NCBI GenBank assembly: GCA_964402685.1
Contig: CAYODE010000001.1
Span: forward strand, 52,009-116,008
DNA length: 64,000 nt
Origin: Aestuariivita sp964402685
Lineage (GTDB): Bacteria > Pseudomonadota > Alphaproteobacteria > Rhodobacterales > Rhodobacteraceae
Reading direction: 5' to 3'
Positions 8,508 to 15,834 of this stretch are shown one piece after another. A program made the translations under genes and the position numbers. The notes below the pieces were generated by a model. The model was not told the origin of the DNA and did no database searches. It worked only from the letters and a program-made list of their open reading frames with translations. Within the stretch, counting starts at the first letter, position 1, and every line of letters begins with the position of its first letter.

Positions 8508-9513
8508 AAATCCGTGCGGCAACAGGCGCGCCAAGTATAACCACGAAAATCCGGAGTACGTGGTGCGCGACCACAAAAGCAATGTCGGCACCGACGATCA
8601 GTGCAAGAACGGTAAGTTCTGCCTGACCGCCGGGCGCAAAGGACAACAGCGCTTCCATTCCCGGCGCCAACCCTGTTGCATAGACGGCTTCGACCATGAG
8701 CAGTGTTAAGACGATCAGGATCAGGCAGAACCCAAGGCCGGCGGCCAAGTCGCGTCGCACTTCCTCCAGCGTGATTCCGGCATACTTTGACCCGATGGTC
8801 ATACCGATGAAAAACTGCGCCGCCCATATCGCTTCGGCCGGGGGGCGATAATGCAAGCCATCTGCGAGTGTCACTGCCGCGGTCAAGATAAGCGGGCCCA
8901 GTATGGATGCGCCAAACATGCCGACCCATTTCGCAACGCGCCATCCGGCGATCGCACAGATCATCATGACGACCAGTTCCGCTACCGGCACGGTCGCCAC
9001 GGGAACACCTGGCGGGTTAGATAAATCGGCGTCCCAAATCCCCTTAAGGATAAACGGCAGGGCCACCACGATCACCAGAACCCGTGTGGCGTGGATCAGA
9101 CTAAGCGCACGCACATTCGCGCCGGCCTCCTCGCCAAAGACGATCATATCCTGCAACCCTCCAGGCATCGTCGCGTAATACGCCGTCGGCAGATCATACC
9201 CGCACAACCGTCGGAAATAGGGAACACCGGTCAGGCCGATCAAGCAAACCATCACAGGTACGAGAACAAGCGTCGGCCACATGGCGGGCACGCTTGCGAG
9301 CACCGAGGGCGTCAGGGTCGCTCCCACGGCGACGCCAAGGATCGTGCGCATCCCTTCGTTCAGTAGCTTTATGCCCCCTAGCGGTATGCCAGCCAACGCC
9401 GCAACCAGACAGGCGGCAATCGGACCAAGCAACCAGGGCAAGGGTAGGGACAGAAGGTGAAATCCCCATACACCTAAAGCCGCAGTCATAAAGGCATAAA
9501 CAACAGCCCTCAC
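8485..9513 (-). CDS. AbrB family membrane protein (putative transporter)
   Basis: A 342-residue integral membrane protein with about ten hydrophobic segments arranged as two similar halves, typical of the AbrB/AmoA-like family (not the soluble AbrB regulator). Recognisable family features are the PLPWLLGP start of the first half and the later MPGGLQDMIVFGEEAGAN. The function of the family is not settled; a carboxylate or small-molecule export role is often proposed. The ATG overlaps the stop of the upstream GntR gene by 4 bases, so regulator and membrane protein are one operon. The 3' end overlaps the convergent dehydrogenase gene. Confidence 0.8.
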   Translation of the reverse strand: MRAVVYAFMTAALGVWGFHLLSLPLPWLLGPIAACLVAALAGIPLGGIKLLNEGMRTILGVAVGATLTPSVLASVPAMWPTLVLVPVMVCLIGLTGVPYFRRLCGYDLPTAYYATMPGGLQDMIVFGEEAGANVRALSLIHATRVLVIVVALPFILKGIWDADLSNPPGVPVATVPVAELVVMMICAIAGWRVAKWVGMFGASILGPLILTAAVTLADGLHYRPPAEAIWAAQFFIGMTIGSKYAGITLEEVRRDLAAGLGFCLILIVLTLLMVEAVYATGLAPGMEALLSFAPGGQAELTVLALIVGADIAFVVAHHVLRIFVVILGAPVAARIFSPTPRG

Positions 9514-10151
9514 CTGAGTGACCCGTTCAAACGGTGCAACAAAGACGTACGAAGATGCGCCTCCGCGGCCGCGCCGGCTGCCTCTTCTTCGCCAGAGCGG
9601 ACCGCAGCAATGATATCGCGGTGCTGCCGCACTACGACGTCAATTCGATCTGAGTCCGTATATGTCGTCGGCCCAAGAAGCAGCAGTGAGTTATTGAGGG
9701 CGCGCGCCGCTTCCAGCAAAAAGCGGTTTCTCCCGGCCAAATACAATGCGCGGTGAAAGTCCTGATTGATCGCGGCACCAACAGCGGGATTGTTGCGCTC
9801 GGCCTCGATTTGATCATTCAGGGCGTCTAGTGCATCGAACTCTACTTCTGATCCATGTTTTGCGGCCATTTCTGCGGCTGTGCGCTCCAGCACCATGCGC
9901 ATTTCATAGAGTTCTACGATCTCACCATGCGCCAGAGATCGGATGACGGCCCCAACGCGAGGCCGGTGTTCGACGATGCCGTCGCTTTCAAGACGCCGCA
10001 GCGCTTCCCGGACGGGAGTACGCGACAGGTTCAGGCGCTCTCCGACTTCTTCTTCGCGCAATCGGTCGCCGGGGGTGTAGGTGCCGGATCGTAATGCATG
10101 CAGCAACGCCTCATATGCGGCTTCGCCACTTGATTTAGATGATTTTGTCAT
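9510..10151 (-). CDS. GntR family (FCD/FadR-type) transcriptional regulator
   Basis: A 213-residue regulator. The N-terminal winged helix has the GntR signature LREEEVGERLNLSRTPVREALRRL; the C-terminal FCD domain has NQDFHRALYLAGRN and a His-rich end (RQHRDII, EAHLRTSLLHRL) that usually binds a metal and a small carboxylate effector. The start at 10151 is preferred because the palindrome at 10164-10183 lies just upstream of it; an in-frame start at 10214 would bury the operator in coding sequence. It likely represses its own operon, the divergent tcuAB pair and, through the twin site at 7271-7296, the dehydrogenase operon, until a pathway acid binds. Confidence 0.87.
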   Translation of the reverse strand: MTKSSKSSGEAAYEALLHALRSGTYTPGDRLREEEVGERLNLSRTPVREALRRLESDGIVEHRPRVGAVIRSLAHGEIVELYEMRMVLERTAAEMAAKHGSEVEFDALDALNDQIEAERNNPAVGAAINQDFHRALYLAGRNRFLLEAARALNNSLLLLGPTTYTDSDRIDVVVRQHRDIIAAVRSGEEEAAGAAAEAHLRTSLLHRLNGSLR

Positions 10152-10163
10152 CGGGCTTGCCTT

Positions 10164-10183
10164 TTGTATCCAAGCGGATACAA
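10164..10183. promoter_or_regulatory. Palindromic operator, probable GntR-family site 2
   Basis: TTGTATCC-AAGC-GGATACAA is a perfect inverted repeat with 8-base arms and a 4-base centre, placed between the divergent GntR gene and tcuA. It differs from the site at 7271-7296 by one position in each half, in a matched way. The shared pattern TTGTATNC-N4-GNATACAA is the likely recognition sequence of the GntR protein. Confidence 0.72.
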
Positions 10184-10228
10184 GGAACTTAAAGGAATCG
10201 TAAACCCATGTCAAAATAGGAAATTAAA

Positions 10229-11608
10229 ATGCCATCGCCAGACGTTTTGGTGATCGGCGGGGGAAACGCTGCAATGACGGCAGCGCTGACTGCTCGTGAA
10301 GCCGGCGCGAGCGTGACCGTGCTTGAAGCTGCGCCACGCCCCTATCGGGGTGGCAATTCCCGCCACACCCGGAATTTTCGCTGCATGCACAGAACGGATA
10401 TGGGCGTTCTTACAGGCCGCTACGAAGAAGACGAATATTTTGAAGATTTATTGAAAGTGACACAGGGCAAAACCGACCCCAATTTGGCCCGGATGACAAT
10501 TCGCGCCTCGGAAGAAGCGTATGCGTGGATGGAAGCGCACGGTGTCCGGTTCCAACCCTCTCTTTCTGGAACACTCTCGCTTTCCCGAACAAACGCGTTC
10601 TTCCTTGGTGGTGGGAAAGCACTGGTGAACGCTTACTATTCGTCGGCGGAAGACGCCGGGATCGAGGTAAACTACAACGCGCATGTCGATCACCTTGCCG
10701 TCGACGGCGCGCAAGTGGTTGAAGTATTGACCACAATCGACGGTGTTCAGCACCAGTTTACGCCCCGAACAGTTATCGTCGCATCCGGCGGATTTCAGGC
10801 GGATCTGGATTGGCTCACCCGTGCTTGGGGGCCGGCCGCGCAGAACTTCCTCATTCGCGGGACCCCTTACAATCGGGGCGTAGTTCTGAAGGACCTTCTC
10901 GATCAGGGCATGGAGAGTGTGGGTGATCCTACTCAATGCCATGCTGTCGCCATCGACGGGCGCGCGCCCAAGTATGACGGAGGCATCGTGACCCGATTGG
11001 ACTGCGTCCCGTTCTCGGTGGTTGTGAACAAGGATGCTCAGCGGTTTTACGATGAAGGTGAAGACGTCTGGCCCAAACGTTATGCGATCTGGGGTCGGCT
11101 TGTTGCAGCCGAGCCAGATCAGGTCGGTTACGCAATTATTGACTCCAAGAGTATCGACCTCTTCATGCCGTCTGTTTTCCCCCCTGTTCAGGCTGATACT
11201 ATCGAAGACTTGGCTGAAGAAATGGGGCTGTCGCCGTCCGCTCTGCGCGAAACGATTGACCGCTTCAATGCAGCTTGCCAACCAGGTGAGTTTCACCCCA
11301 CTGAATTGGACGGCCTAGCCACGCAAGGATTGAACACCCCAAAGACCAATTGGGCGCGTCCCATCGATACGCCACCCTATTATGGATATTCACTCCGCCC
11401 TGGAGTGACGTTCACTTATCTCGGCCTGAAAGTTGACGAAACGGCGCGAGTCTCAGGAGCGTCCGGACGGATGGAGAACCTATGGGCCGCCGGCGAGATT
11501 ATGGCCGGCTCAATCCTGGGCCAGGGCTATCTGGCTGGATTTGGCATGACGATCGGCACTGTGTTCGGCCGTATAGCAGGCAAGGAGGCTGCTGCCCATG
11601 CACACTGA
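10229..11608 (+). CDS. tcuA: FAD-dependent tricarballylate dehydrogenase TcuA
   Basis: A 459-residue flavoprotein. The dinucleotide-binding motif VIGGGNAAMTAALTAREAG is at residues 7-25, followed by the TcuA/fumarate-reductase family signature RGGNSRHTRNFRC. Near the C-terminus LWAAGEIMAGSILGQGYLAG closes the FAD site. TcuA oxidises tricarballylate (1,2,3-propanetricarboxylate) to cis-aconitate, which enters the TCA cycle. The next gene encodes its electron-transfer partner TcuB and overlaps by 11 bases. The promoter lies beside a palindromic GntR site. A different but related tricarboxylate as substrate is possible; the family call is firm. Confidence 0.88.
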   Translation: MPSPDVLVIGGGNAAMTAALTAREAGASVTVLEAAPRPYRGGNSRHTRNFRCMHRTDMGVLTGRYEEDEYFEDLLKVTQGKTDPNLARMTIRASEEAYAWMEAHGVRFQPSLSGTLSLSRTNAFFLGGGKALVNAYYSSAEDAGIEVNYNAHVDHLAVDGAQVVEVLTTIDGVQHQFTPRTVIVASGGFQADLDWLTRAWGPAAQNFLIRGTPYNRGVVLKDLLDQGMESVGDPTQCHAVAIDGRAPKYDGGIVTRLDCVPFSVVVNKDAQRFYDEGEDVWPKRYAIWGRLVAAEPDQVGYAIIDSKSIDLFMPSVFPPVQADTIEDLAEEMGLSPSALRETIDRFNAACQPGEFHPTELDGLATQGLNTPKTNWARPIDTPPYYGYSLRPGVTFTYLGLKVDETARVSGASGRMENLWAAGEIMAGSILGQGYLAGFGMTIGTVFGRIAGKEAAAHAH

Positions 11609-12659
11609 CACGATGGACGAAGCGCGCCGTCAGCTGCAAATCTGCAATGCCTGTCGGTACTGCGAGGGCTACTGTTCGGCCTTCCCGGCAATTACCCGTC
11701 TGCGCAGTTTCGCTGATGCGGACATTACGCAAATCGCCAATCTCTGCCACAACTGCCGAGGATGCTATTACGCCTGCCAGTACACGGAACCCCACGAATT
11801 TGCGCTGAACCTGCCGCGGGCACTGGCTGAAGTGCGGGGCGAAAGCTGGACTGATTACGCCTGGCCCAAACCGGTTGCAGAGCTTTTCCATAGGCGCGCT
11901 TGGGCGACGGTCGCCGCGACCGTGCTGGGCTTTGCCGCGATTTTCTTGATCGCGCAGGCGGTGCGTCCTGAGAGCGGTGCAGGATTTTACGCCGTGATGT
12001 CCCACGGTCTCATGGTTGCTATTTTTGCCCCCGCGTTCCTGCTCCCATTGGCGGGGCTGGGCTATGGCCTTATCCAGTATTGGCGCGATGTTGGCGGTTC
12101 AATGATCACTCGGGCTCAGATTTGGGATGCCCTTCGTCAGGCTGGCACGATGAAAAATCTTTCAGGCGGGCATGGCGATGGCTGCAACTTCGAAACAGAG
12201 GAAAGGTTCAGCCCGGCGCGCCGGCATGCACATCATGCAGTGATGTACGGATTTCTGCTGTGCTTCGCGTCGACCTCCTCTGGAACGCTGCTGCACTACG
12301 TGTTTGACCAACCCGCGCCTTACCCATTGTGGTCCTTGCCGAAGGTGCTTGGAATTACCGGCGGGGTACTGATGGTCATTGGTTGTGGGTCGATGTTGCG
12401 TCTCAAATCCAAAGCGTCTGCGGAGCTGGGGGATCCGTTGCGCTGTACATCCGAAGCCGCGTTCATTTGGCTGCTCGGTTTCGTCGCCCTTAGCGGATTG
12501 ATCCTCTATGTTTTGGGTGGAACCGCTCTGATGCCCCTTCTTCTTGCCCTCCATTTGGGCGCGGTCTTGAGCCTTTTTTTGCTCACTCCTTACACCAAGA
12601 TGGCGCATGGGTTTTTCCGTTTCACGGCCCTTCTGCGAGACGCGCAACAGCGATTTTGA
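11598..12659 (+). CDS. tcuB: Tricarballylate utilisation iron-sulfur/haem protein TcuB
   Basis: A 353-residue protein with two parts. The N-terminal 75 residues hold Cys clusters CNACRYCEGYC and CHNCRGCYYAC that should bind two 4Fe-4S centres. The rest has about six hydrophobic segments with His residues suited to haem (RHAHHAVMYG, LHLGAVL). TcuB re-oxidises the reduced FAD of TcuA and passes electrons to the membrane quinone pool. It overlaps tcuA by 11 bases. Some 55 bases after its stop the next gene of the operon begins but is truncated by the island that follows. Confidence 0.87.
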   Translation: MHTDTMDEARRQLQICNACRYCEGYCSAFPAITRLRSFADADITQIANLCHNCRGCYYACQYTEPHEFALNLPRALAEVRGESWTDYAWPKPVAELFHRRAWATVAATVLGFAAIFLIAQAVRPESGAGFYAVMSHGLMVAIFAPAFLLPLAGLGYGLIQYWRDVGGSMITRAQIWDALRQAGTMKNLSGGHGDGCNFETEERFSPARRHAHHAVMYGFLLCFASTSSGTLLHYVFDQPAPYPLWSLPKVLGITGGVLMVIGCGSMLRLKSKASAELGDPLRCTSEAAFIWLLGFVALSGLILYVLGGTALMPLLLALHLGAVLSLFLLTPYTKMAHGFFRFTALLRDAQQRF

Positions 12660-12714
12660 TATAGCTGCGTCCAAATCAGCAGCAACATGAGGGGCGCGTC
12701 GAGGAGGTCTGAGA

Positions 12715-12843
12715 GTGACAAAAATCGCAATGCTCGCCGGGGACGGGATTGGTCCGGAAATTTCGGGCGCGACACGGCGCGTTTTACAAGCTGCGTCCGA
12801 TCGGTTTGGATTGGATCTGACGTTTAGCCTCTGCCTATCCTAG
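12715..12843 (+). pseudogene. 5' remnant of an isocitrate/isopropylmalate (tartrate) dehydrogenase family gene
   Basis: A strong ribosome site (GAGGAGG) precedes a GTG that opens TKIAMLAGDGIGPEI, the conserved nucleotide-site start of the beta-decarboxylating dehydrogenase family (LeuB, Icd, TtuC). It then runs on with a family-like helix ending in GLDLTF. After this point (about base 12830) homology stops, and the frame ends four codons later in unrelated sequence. Only about 39 of an expected 350 codons remain. The rest of the gene is not found anywhere in the window, including the far side of the island, so a simple insertion does not explain it. It was probably the last gene of the tcu operon. 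Confidence 0.8.
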
Positions 12844-12863
12844 ATTTCTATGTTCCTTATCCG

Positions 12864-12919
12864 TTACATATACCTATTCCCCTGAAGAGAGGTTTCTTCA
12901 GGGGAATAGGTATATGTAA
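12864..12919. repeat. Perfect 25-bp inverted repeat (hairpin) at the island edge
   Basis: Bases 12864-12888 are the exact reverse complement of 12895-12919, with a loop of 6 bases (GAGGTT). Wobble and normal pairs extend the stem further at its base. The right arm is also the outer end of repeat copy A. The structure begins about 35 bases from where the dehydrogenase gene is broken, so it may mark the end of the incoming DNA. Confidence 0.85.
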
Positions 12920-13087
12920 TGGGTAGATAGGAGAGAGATCCTTGGAAGGATACCTAGGGAGGGAGGCTGTGGATATCTTCATATGATCTTTACCCACAGT
13001 CTAAACAATTGAATTTATAAGATAATTTACGACCTATTGCCCCGATGACAACTGCGATGGAGGGCTGGGCAGCGGGTGGGTCGGGTG
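12881..13087 (-). repeat. Island repeat, copy A
   Basis: Read on the minus strand this copy starts CACCCGACCCACCCG and ends CTTCAGG. Its core (12901-13006, 106 bases) aligns without gaps to copy B in inverted orientation with 7 mismatches; the outer 81 bases are about three quarters identical. The core contains ATATCCACAG, one base from a DnaA box, and GACTGTGGGTAAAG. Confidence 0.85.
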
Positions 13088-13256
13088 CCCTATTTTACAG
13101 TTTTTGTAGGTCTGGTTAGTGTCCAGGAGCAGACGTTCGAAGTTGCGCCCGTCAATAACCGTTCTGCGGGCATGAGCCGACGTCTGCTTGAAACAAGCCA
13201 ATGCCCGCTATGGGTTTGTGCAATACATCATCAAGACTTGAGTGCTTGGACAAAGT

Positions 13257-13910
13257 TCAGAACTGAAGGCCGAGAAAAACAACAGCCAATGGCACTGGTG
13301 AGACCGCAAGAATGACTGTCAAAAACGTCGAAAGCGGTGTGAAAATCCCGCTCAGGCCCGCGATGATCATGATGCCGCCTCCGCCACCGATGATTGAGTT
13401 ACCCGGCGTGTTAACCGCTATCGCAATCGCCACATATCGGTAATGCATAGCAAAACGAACAACGCGATTTGATTGACCTTCGAGAAGCATCGCGACACGC
13501 TCATCTTTCGATAGCGGTGCAGCTCTGCTGACCAAATCGGCAGCACCCCGCAACCTAACGGTTCGCAAGACTTGCTCAAGGGCACTGATTGGCAGAAACC
13601 GCCCGATCGCAAAGGCCAACATCATGGCGGCAACCGTACAAACGTACACAAGTGGTGCGATTGCAGCGCCAAACCCTGCCAGCAACGCAATCCCTATTTC
13701 AGCGCCCGGAACAAAGGGTATCGCAAGAAGTACGACATATGCGGCAGCGCCAATCATGATGGCCCTGTGGACCATTTGTTCGTTGCCGGGCCTGATTTCC
13801 AGTTGCAAAGCGTCGCGGATCATGTGCACGCCCCAAGTCGCTAGCAGAATGAAAACAATCAGGAGACAAGTTTTGAAAACGATACGGCTTAATCTCAAAT
13901 CACCAGACAC
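13257..13910 (-). CDS. VTT-domain (DedA/SNARE-associated-like) membrane protein
   Basis: A 217-residue membrane protein starting at GTG 13910. Segments at about residues 10-28 and 50-75 lead into the VTT-like motif IPFVPGAEIGIALLAGFG. A second re-entrant motif, NTPGNSIIGGGGGIMIIAGLSG, comes near residue 165. VTT proteins act in lipid or small-solute movement across the inner membrane. It sits 11 bases behind the secreted protein gene upstream, so the two form an operon. The pair is enclosed by inverted repeat copies A and B and could be cargo. The substrate is unknown. Confidence 0.72.
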   Translation of the reverse strand: MSGDLRLSRIVFKTCLLIVFILLATWGVHMIRDALQLEIRPGNEQMVHRAIMIGAAAYVVLLAIPFVPGAEIGIALLAGFGAAIAPLVYVCTVAAMMLAFAIGRFLPISALEQVLRTVRLRGAADLVSRAAPLSKDERVAMLLEGQSNRVVRFAMHYRYVAIAIAVNTPGNSIIGGGGGIMIIAGLSGIFTPLSTFLTVILAVSPVPLAVVFLGLQF

Positions 13911-13921
13911 TCTACGTGATC

Positions 13922-14398
13922 TCAGCTAGAGACCGTTTCTGGTTGAGATTGCATGCCAACTCCTTGGACCCGGATTTGATGAGTCCAGTACCAACGCCGC
14001 GTCGTCCAGGTTGCATCAATGGCCATCTCGTCATCTGCAATCGTTCCATGCCAGACCACAGTGTGGGGCGCATCGGGACAAATCGCCGTGGCCGTGAAGT
14101 GAATGACGCCGTCTACTTCTTTGGTCTGATAGTTTGACCAGCCGAAGTTGCAGTATTCTTCGCAATTTGCCGATTGGAACGTGCCACTTCGAAAAACGAT
14201 CACATCTTCTAGTGCTGTACCGCTCTTAACGTCCGCGCCAGATATGCTGAACGACATCCCATCCAACGCGCCTGATGCAGACCAATCGCCTTCCGGCACG
14301 GCGAGATCTGGGATGTTCCCATTCATTACCGTAAGGGTTGCCGCACCCGTACCCAGCGTAGCCATGGTTATCGCAGCGATCTGCAAAATCTGAGGCAT
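13922..14398 (-). CDS. Predicted exported protein of unknown function
   Basis: A 158-residue protein with an N-terminal hydrophobic stretch (ILQIAAITMATLGTGAATLTVM) that works as a signal peptide or anchor. The start at 14398 has GGAGTCCTTT directly upstream. The mature part is rich in beta-prone segments and has a Cys pair, SANCEEYCNFGW, likely a disulfide in the periplasm, and a third Cys in TAICPDAPH. The passages HFTATAICPD and VVWHGTIADDEM look like a small beta-barrel that binds a ligand. It is upstream partner of the VTT-protein gene. I do not recognise the family. Confidence 0.65.
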   Translation of the reverse strand: MPQILQIAAITMATLGTGAATLTVMNGNIPDLAVPEGDWSASGALDGMSFSISGADVKSGTALEDVIVFRSGTFQSANCEEYCNFGWSNYQTKEVDGVIHFTATAICPDAPHTVVWHGTIADDEMAIDATWTTRRWYWTHQIRVQGVGMQSQPETVSS

Positions 14399-14733
14399 AA
14401 AGGACTCCGTCCTTTGTGAAAAAAACCAATCTGAACAATACAACGAGTATGGACCAAATGCCTGCGCAGACAAGCCAAATTAAATGGCTTGGGCTGGCCG
14501 CAAGACTATTTTGGCCCTGGCCGATCTGTTCGTCTACTTGCCAGCGCGCCCTCAGGATATGGCGGACACCAATGGGCTGGATCGTGTGCTTAAAGATTTC
14601 GAAGTTGTAATCACATGATCGGATGCGCCGACCGGACACTCATGCAGCTTGAAGCATTTGGTGGGTTTGGACTCTCACCAGCCCTTTGCTGCACCTTGCA
14701 CGAACGTCCCCTGCCGCACCCTAAGCAGACTTA

Positions 14734-14906
14734 CACCCGACCCACCCGTTACACCTGTTAAGTTGCTGCTACCTCGGGACTAGCAACTCGGAAATTATCG
14801 ATTTTTTATAAAGGGTTATTCGGTAGGTAAGGTTATCTACCTGTAACCTCATAAGGTTCGTTCCCAGGATCTATCCCCATCTATCCCTTACTTATGCCTA
14901 TTCCCC
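14734..14906 (+). repeat. Island repeat, copy C (diverged)
   Basis: This copy begins CACCCGACCCACCCG and ends CTTATGCCTATTCCCC, the same outer borders as copies A and B. Its middle is largely different and it is 14 bases shorter. The 35 bases before its end match copy B at roughly 85 percent. It has the same orientation as copy B. Confidence 0.65.
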
Positions 14907-15355
14907 ATTGAGGCCCTCCTCTCCGGGTGTGGGATTGGCACTGCAGACAAGGATATCTCCCGCCCCAGAAGAGTTTTTTGCCTAAGATTGGCGAATTTTT
15001 AGTGATTTCTTTCTATCTGATTGTCATTTTTGGTGTTTTTCCCCAAAATGAGCTTGCGGTGCAGAAGATCGGAAATACTACTTTCGCCCGGTCATGGCCG
15101 AGGCATCTGTGTTTAATCGCGCTTGGAACAGTCTGCGGGTGGCCAAGCGCCTTTGGTCTCATCCAGCAAAGGGGTGACAGCAGATCCGGGGCAAAACTGT
15201 GGGGAAAGCGTGCGCTCTCGGGGCGCGATGAACACGTTCGGCCATCTGTATGATTGCCCCTGTGGTAGTGAAACTTGATTGAGCGACTTAAGCTGCCTGA
15301 TTGAGCTCGCGCTGGTGCCGACCTGATCTCCGCTCGCCTCTGAATCCCAACCGGA

Positions 15356-15564
15356 CACTCGACCCACCTGTTGTCCAGCTCTCCATCGCGGCTGTCATCA
15401 GAGCCATGGGTCATGAATTATTCAAGAACGCCAATCGTTTAGACTGTGGGTAAAGATCATGTGAAGGTATCCACAGCCTCCCTCCCTAGGTATCTTTCCT
15501 AGGATCTCTCACCTATCTATCCATTACTTATACCTATTCCCCCAAAAAAAGACCTCACTTCAGG
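15356..15564 (+). repeat. Island repeat, copy B
   Basis: Inverted partner of copy A, 2.3 kb away. Bases 15437-15542 align to 12901-13006 (reverse strand) with 7 mismatches in 106. From CACTCGACC to the end of that core both copies are exactly 187 bases long. It contains GTATCCACAG, close to a DnaA box. A and B together enclose the VTT gene, the exported protein gene and copy C. Confidence 0.85.
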
Positions 15565-15834
15565 TATGGTATCCACAGGGGCATTTTTTGGGGCATTCCT
15601 GATGGAGTTCCACCCGGGGGTGCCCAACAGCGCGAATATCAGCATCGATGTTGTGGAGTCCGGTCTGAAACCGAGTCTATTATGTTTATAACTTTTTGAT
15701 AAATATACTTTTTTTCAAAGCCGTCCATATAGAACCCCAACTTCATCCGGGTAAGACCCGAGTCTTCAATGCGCGAAGGCAAACAAAAGGCCGCACGAAG
15801 CGGCGGGAAAGAGCATAGAAATTTCGGATTTAAA

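Larger units (their letters stand above)
12844..13256. other. Non-coding left edge of the accessory island
   Basis: This 413-base stretch begins just after the broken dehydrogenase gene. Its left half is filled by a perfect hairpin and repeat copy A. The right half (13088-13256) is unique sequence without a convincing gene. It contains the 3' end signal, if any, of the leftward VTT-protein operon; no clear terminator was seen. Confidence 0.6.
14399..15834. other. Non-coding, repeat-bearing stretch between cargo and Tn7-like genes
   Basis: About 1.4 kb with no gene I can support. It contains repeat copies C and B. A frame of about 43 codons starting near 14485 (protein-like: LADLFVYLPARPQDMADT) and another short one near 15093 look like scraps of degraded genes. 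The stretch next to the tniQ stop (15650-15720) is rich in A and T, as transposon ends often are, but the exact left end of the Tn7-like element was not found. Confidence 0.55.

Noticed and set aside
9510..10214. Longer GntR protein starting at 10214
   Set aside because: The extra 21 residues would be coded through the palindromic operator and are not GntR-like.
14485..14616. Plus-strand 43-codon frame with protein-like sequence
   Set aside because: Too short, no ribosome site, no recognisable family; may be a scrap of a lost gene.
12881..15564. CRISPR array or tandem satellite
   Set aside because: Only three long copies in mixed orientation and far apart; no short regular spacing.
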